Origin: Orrella dioscoreae
Lineage (GTDB): Bacteria; Pseudomonadota; Gammaproteobacteria; Burkholderiales; Burkholderiaceae_B
Length of the DNA: 64,000 nucleotides
Direction of reading: 5' to 3'
NCBI RefSeq assembly: GCF_900089455.2
Contig: NZ_LT907988.1
Location: 558,001-622,000 of the forward strand
Below the pieces are notes generated by a model. That model had not been told where the DNA came from, ran no database searches, and saw nothing but the letters and a program-made list of their open reading frames with translations. The position numbers and the translations under genes were made by a program. Positions 59,659 to 64,000 of the stretch are shown here, in pieces (position 1 is the first letter of the stretch; each line of letters opens with the position of its first letter).

Positions 59659-60304
59659 TGGCCGACTCCCAGGCGGCGTTCCAGGCGTCCCAGCAGCCAG
59701 CTGACTGGCAGGACGATCATCGCGTAGAGCACGATCGCGCTGGCATAGATCAACGGAGTCTGGAAGGTCGAGGTCACCAGGTTGCGGGCCCAGAACATGA
59801 TTTCCGGGGCGGCGATGGCCGAGGCGATGGAGGTGTCCTTGATCAGCTGGGCCACATAGTTCGTGACCGCGGGCAGCGTGAGCTTGAGCATCTGCGGCAG
59901 CAGGATGTGCCGCAAGGTCTGCATGGGGGTGAGTCCCACTGCAAGGGCGGCTTCGCGCTGGCCGATGTGCAGGGCGCGCATGCCAGCGGAAAACACCTCG
60001 CACAGCACCGCCGCGCCCACCAGCCCCAGGCCGAGCACGGCGGCGGTGATGGGCGAGAAGCGGATGCCGACAGAGGCGAGGCCGAAATACAGGATGAAGA
60101 GATGCGCAAGCGCGGGCACGTTGCGCATCCACTCGATGAAGGCGGCGATGACCAGGCGCAGCGCGCGCAAGGGAACGAAGACGTCGAGCAGCGCCAGTGC
60201 CAGGCCCAGCACGAAGGCCAGCAGCGCGGCGCCCAGCGCGATCTGCGCCGCGATCCACGCGCCGTCGAGCAGGGTGGCGAAGATGGTGGGGAGATGTTGC
60301 ATCA

Positions 60305-60305
<1 letters not shown>
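59655..60305 (-). CDS. Polar amino acid ABC transporter permease (first)
   Basis: The 216-residue HisQ/HisM-type permease has the EAA loop QREAALAVGLTPMQTLRHILLPQML. Its start at 60305 (or the Met one codon later) overlaps the last base of the ATPase gene, indicating tight coupling. It resembles its downstream neighbour and probably arose by duplication, as in other polar amino-acid importers. Confidence 0.9.
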
Positions 60306-61093
<788 letters not shown>

Positions 61094-61121
61094 ACCTACC
61101 TCGCTACGTTTTTTTCATCAA

Positions 61122-61154
61122 TAATCAACGCGGTCCAATATATGGATCAACGCG
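61122..61154 (-). promoter_or_regulatory. Promoter and direct repeats upstream of the amino-acid ABC operon
   Basis: ATCAACGCG occurs at 61124-61132 and 61146-61154, 22 bp apart on the same helix face, as AraC-type regulators prefer. On the - strand the repeats overlap a possible -35 TTGATC (61145-61150) and -10 TGATTA (61122-61127) with a 17-bp spacer. The divergent GlxA-type gene is the likely regulator. Confidence 0.5.
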
Positions 61155-61256
61155 CAGGCCTCATAGCAGGGGGTTGACGACGGATAGAACAGAAGCGACA
61201 TTGCGGGAAACCCCCTAGGGCCGGTGCTTGCCTAGAGACCCTTCCGGAACCTGAGC

Positions 61257-62360
61257 ATGTTGAATGATTCCGACATGGCCGGCACGGCGGACCGGCCGGC
61301 CACCCTGACGTCCCGCCAGTTGGTGGACCAGCTGGACCGTTCCGCGCTGCCTGCGCGGCGGGCGCTCCACGCCGTCGATGGCGTGGAGCTGCGCATCGGC
61401 ATCCTGCTGTGGCCGGGGTTTCCGCTGCTGTCCCTGGCGGGCCTGTGCGACGGACTGCGCCATGCCGCGGATGTCGGCGACCAGAGCCGCCAGAACCGTT
61501 GTTCTTGGGCGGTCCTGGGCGTGCCCGGTGAGGGCGTGCCCGCCAGCTGTGGCGTGCGCGTCCCGGTGGACCAGCCGTTCGACGACGTGACCGAGTTCGA
61601 CTACCTTGCCGTCATCGGCGGCTTGCTGGGGCGTGACGCCGATGTCGACCGGCGTTATGTGTCCTATCTGCGGCAAGCGGATGCGCGCGGCGTGCCGCTC
61701 ATCGGCATCTGCACGGGCAGCTTCGTGCTGGCCGAGCTGGGATTGCTGGAGGGGCACACGCCCTGCATCCATCCTTTCCACGTCGAGGACTGGAAAGCCC
61801 GCCACCCGGTCGTGCCCTACGAGACGCGCGCCCATTACGCCTTCAGCCCGGGGCGTATCACCTGTCCGGGCGGCATTTCCATCGTCGAGCTGGTGGCCGA
61901 GCTGGTGCATCTGCATTGCGGCGCGGACCGGGCGGCCAAGGTCGTGCACCAGATGACGGTGGATGCCGACCACAGCGCCACCCACGTCGCGCGCCGGCAC
62001 GCGCTGGGCTACGAGCCCAGCGATCACAAGACGCTGCGCCAGGCCATCGTGCTGATGGAGAAGAACATCGCCACGCCGCTGGAAATCGCGGTGATCGCCA
62101 GGCTGGTGAAGACCAGCAGCCGCCAGTTGGAGCGGGTCTTCCTGAACGAGACAGGGGCCAGCCCCTCGGAATACTACCGCCGCACCCGGCTGCGTTTCGC
62201 GCGCTGGCTGCTGGTAAGCAGCGACCTGCCGGTCTCGGCGATCGCGCATGAAGCGGGTTTCTCCGATGCGTCGCATTTCATCCGCCATTTCCAGCAGTTG
62301 TATGGCCTGCCGCCCGGCAGGCTGCGCAAGGCCTTGAGTAGCGAGGCGGCGCGCGCCTGA
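61257..62360 (+). CDS. GlxA-type AraC-family transcriptional regulator
   Basis: The 367-residue protein shares the layout of the regulator at 29228. A DJ-1/PfpI-like domain (LRIGILLWPGFPLLSLAG; elbow GICTGSFVLAELGLLEG near residue 156; CPGGISIVELVAELV) is followed by an AraC helix-turn-helix pair (LEIAVIARLVKTSSRQLERVF and VSAIAHEAGFSDASHFIRHFQQLYG). It is divergent from the amino-acid ABC/amidase operon with matching direct repeats between them. An internal ATG at 61275 is an alternative start. Confidence 0.9.
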   Translation: MLNDSDMAGTADRPATLTSRQLVDQLDRSALPARRALHAVDGVELRIGILLWPGFPLLSLAGLCDGLRHAADVGDQSRQNRCSWAVLGVPGEGVPASCGVRVPVDQPFDDVTEFDYLAVIGGLLGRDADVDRRYVSYLRQADARGVPLIGICTGSFVLAELGLLEGHTPCIHPFHVEDWKARHPVVPYETRAHYAFSPGRITCPGGISIVELVAELVHLHCGADRAAKVVHQMTVDADHSATHVARRHALGYEPSDHKTLRQAIVLMEKNIATPLEIAVIARLVKTSSRQLERVFLNETGASPSEYYRRTRLRFARWLLVSSDLPVSAIAHEAGFSDASHFIRHFQQLYGLPPGRLRKALSSEAARA

Positions 62361-62374
62361 GTCAGGCGCGCGCC
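62348..62374 (+). terminator. G+C-rich hairpin with the regulator stop codon in its loop
   Basis: GGCGCGCGCC is repeated as a perfect 10-bp inverted repeat around the loop TGAGTCA, whose TGA is the stop of the GlxA-type gene. There is no T-run, so it may act as an mRNA-stabilising or Rho-assisted end instead of an intrinsic terminator. Confidence 0.4.
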
Positions 62375-62399
62375 AGGCGCGTGGCGGTGGGCCCGCGTC

Positions 62400-62461
62400 T
62401 TCGCAAGTGGACGCAGTGTTTCGCCTGGGCGAACGCCCGGGGGCTGTGGAGCGGGAAGAAT
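62400..62461 (+). promoter_or_regulatory. Perfect PIP/hrpII box with -10-like hexamer
   Basis: TTCGC (62400-62404) - 15 bp - TTCGC (62420-62424) is an exact plant-inducible-promoter box; it also satisfies the Ralstonia hrpII form TTCG-N16-TTCG. AAGAAT (62456-62461) begins 31 bp after the box, within the 30-32 bp distance known for HrpX-dependent promoters, and matches TATAAT at 4 of 6. The downstream ATG is at 62530. Confidence 0.6.
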
Positions 62462-62529
62462 GGGTTGGCAAGGCCTGCGTCCGTTCGCGGACCGGCCTTT
62501 CCTCTTCTTCCCTTTCCAGGACCGCTCTC

Positions 62530-64000
62530 ATGCCCACGCCCAATATCTCGTCTTCCAGCACGCCCGACCTGCATGCCGTTGCGCCGCAGCCTGCGGAGCG
62601 GAACACTGCAGGCAGCGTGCACTCCGCTCCAACGCCGCGTCGTTCCAACGCCTCCTTGCCTGTCGGGCGGCCGCCTTCGCCCACCCGGCCCGCATCAAGC
62701 GCCAGCTCGCACGCGCGCAGCGCATCGTCCAGCACCGAACCTCCGGCCGACGAACGCGAGGTCGCGGGCATCCATAGCAATCTGTCCAGCATTTTCAAAC
62801 CCTTGGACGCCTCCCTGGAAAAGGCCGACATCGAGCCCGAGCAGGTCGAGGACGCGGCGCGCAAGATCGAAGCGGCCACGACGGCCAGTCTGGCTGACGT
62901 GCTGGATATCGCGGCCCGGACGCCGCTGCCCGAAGGGGGCGAAGAGGCGATCTCGGAATTCATCGAAGGCTCGTCTCGCGGTTCCACGCCAGTGCGCAGC
63001 CCATCCCGCGAGTCGGTGCGCGAGGAACATGCGCCGGAGCCTGGTCCACAGACGCCTGCCGCGCACGGTTCCGGCAGCGTGTCGGGGAAGCGGAAGTCCC
63101 GCACGCCGCCCCGCTCGGTGCATTCCGCGGAGATCCAGGTGCATGAAGCGCCGCGGAGCGATAGCCCGCCTCCCGCGCTGCGCCTGTCGGGCGAAGGCGT
63201 GGCACGCGCGATCTCGGGCGAAGCGCCGCCCATGCACGCGCCCCTGGCGATCCGCGCGCCGCGTGCCGCCTCGAGCGACTCCCTGTCGATCCGCGCGGTG
63301 CCGGGTCAGCAAGAAGGCATGCACATCGTGGCGGCGGTCATCCAGGATGCCGCCGAGTCCCCCGATTTTCCGCCGGCCCACGGCGACACCGAGGCAGTCG
63401 GCCGTTTCAAGCGTGCGGCCTCGCTGCTGACCGCCGTGCTGCGCAAGGTAGGGGCCAACGAGGAGTTCACGCACTCGGCGTCCAAGGTCGGCGCATCCGT
63501 CGCCAACGTGGCCGTGCGCAATGCCGCCGGGGTGCTGTTGCCCACGATCCTGCGCCAGTTCATCGGCCATGGCGTGCAGGCAGCCTTCGAGGCGACCAAT
63601 GCCAGCAGCAATGTGCGAACCATGGTCGGCGTGGGGATGCCCGCCGCCGCGGTCGCGTCGCAGGCGCTGGGCTGGATGCGTGACCGCTCGCACGGCACCC
63701 AGACGTCGACCAGCGTGCGCTCACGGGCGATCATGGGCCTGGGCACGCTGGCCGTGGGCGTCGCGGGCGCCATGACGGGGGGGACGTCCACCGCTGCCGC
63801 CAATATGGTGGCCTTCACGGCCTACACGGCGTGGCGCGACCTGTTCTCCAACTGCCTGCTGCGCTTCGTGAACCCGGCGATGGCGGAGCACACCACCCAG
63901 GGCTACGCGATGGACGCGAAGCACTTCGCCATCATTTCGGTGCTCTACGGCATCGACCAGGCGCTGGTGAACCGGGGCATGACCGAGTTCGCCTCGCCGT
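62530..64000 (+). CDS. Putative type III secretion effector-like protein (partial, runs off the window)
   Basis: The ATG at 62530 has AGGA eight bases upstream. The frame is open to the window end: 490 residues visible, no stop. The first 50 residues contain 9 Ser plus many Pro, no acidic residue before position 13, and Pro at position 4, which are the usual marks of type III secretion signals. Residues ~1-260 are low-complexity and Ser/Pro/Arg-rich, probably disordered. Hydrophobic stretches follow near 320-350, 365-380, 400-430 (GLGTLAVGVAGAM) and 465-475, suggesting membrane association. I recognise no family. The perfect PIP box upstream supports effector status. A different large exported or surface protein remains possible. 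Confidence 0.6.
   Translation, partial: MPTPNISSSSTPDLHAVAPQPAERNTAGSVHSAPTPRRSNASLPVGRPPSPTRPASSASSHARSASSSTEPPADEREVAGIHSNLSSIFKPLDASLEKADIEPEQVEDAARKIEAATTASLADVLDIAARTPLPEGGEEAISEFIEGSSRGSTPVRSPSRESVREEHAPEPGPQTPAAHGSGSVSGKRKSRTPPRSVHSAEIQVHEAPRSDSPPPALRLSGEGVARAISGEAPPMHAPLAIRAPRAASSDSLSIRAVPGQQEGMHIVAAVIQDAAESPDFPPAHGDTEAVGRFKRAASLLTAVLRKVGANEEFTHSASKVGASVANVAVRNAAGVLLPTILRQFIGHGVQAAFEATNASSNVRTMVGVGMPAAAVASQALGWMRDRSHGTQTSTSVRSRAIMGLGTLAVGVAGAMTGGTSTAAANMVAFTAYTAWRDLFSNCLLRFVNPAMAEHTTQGYAMDAKHFAIISVLYGIDQALVNRGMTEFASP

Overview
The window is about two-thirds G+C with strong third-position G/C bias. Its gene content (a Bug/TctC-type solute receptor, a DUF3683-type flavin/Fe-S dehydrogenase, rfaE2, ubiJ-ubiB, phoB-phoR, many TRAP and ABC catabolic cassettes) suggests a beta-proteobacterium of the Alcaligenaceae, close to Bordetella or Achromobacter. 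That placement is inferred from gene content and not from a marker gene. I found no rRNA, tRNA, CRISPR array, insertion sequence or phage genes.

Layout. 1-4745 (+): end of a transporter, then GMC, FMN and TPP enzymes that look like a stepwise alcohol / 2-hydroxy-acid catabolic operon. 4825-10644 (+): YqaA-like membrane protein, GAF protein, a small ORF and a 1313-residue flavin/Fe-S dehydrogenase. 10703-11456 (-): YefM-YoeB toxin-antitoxin pair with its operator, plus a possible 27-residue ORF. 11476-17482 (-): a VOC-pxpBCA-TRAP operon for 5-oxoproline or a relative, divergent from a LysR regulator. 18626-19634 (-): a winged-helix/nucleotidyltransferase gene with a HEPN partner broken by an amber codon. 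19812-23156 (-): serA, phoR, phoB. 23330-24112 (+): ubiE. 24179-30280: a proline-racemase-family enzyme, a spermidine-type ABC importer and a divergent GlxA-type regulator. 30471-35581 (+): Tim44-domain protein, ubiJ, ubiB, a ferritin-like di-iron protein, rfaE2. 35670-40011 (-): tolC-like, PCMT-like, thiD, thiG and a small exported protein.

40075-48304 is a vitamin B12 neighbourhood: a DUF2931 protein, btuF-like and btuB (-) behind a cobalamin riboswitch, and divergent B12-dependent metH (+). 48291-54366 holds a GGDEF cyclase, an APC permease, three small (-) genes including yaeQ, and a Bug receptor. 54495-56408 (-) is thiC behind a TPP riboswitch. 56806-57450 (+) encodes a lipoprotein resembling the SecD P1 head. 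57539-61093 (-) is a polar amino-acid ABC importer with an amidase, divergent from a second GlxA-type regulator.

The most notable signal is at the right edge. An open reading frame from 62530 runs off the window and has the sequence profile of a type III secretion substrate: Ser/Pro-rich N-terminus, no acidic residue in the first 12, then hydrophobic segments. It lies behind a perfect plant-inducible-promoter (PIP/hrpII) box, TTCGC-N15-TTCGC, with a -10-like hexamer 31 bp further on. This suggests an effector under HrpX/HrpB-type control in an Alcaligenaceae-like background. No secretion apparatus gene is visible here, so this remains a hypothesis.
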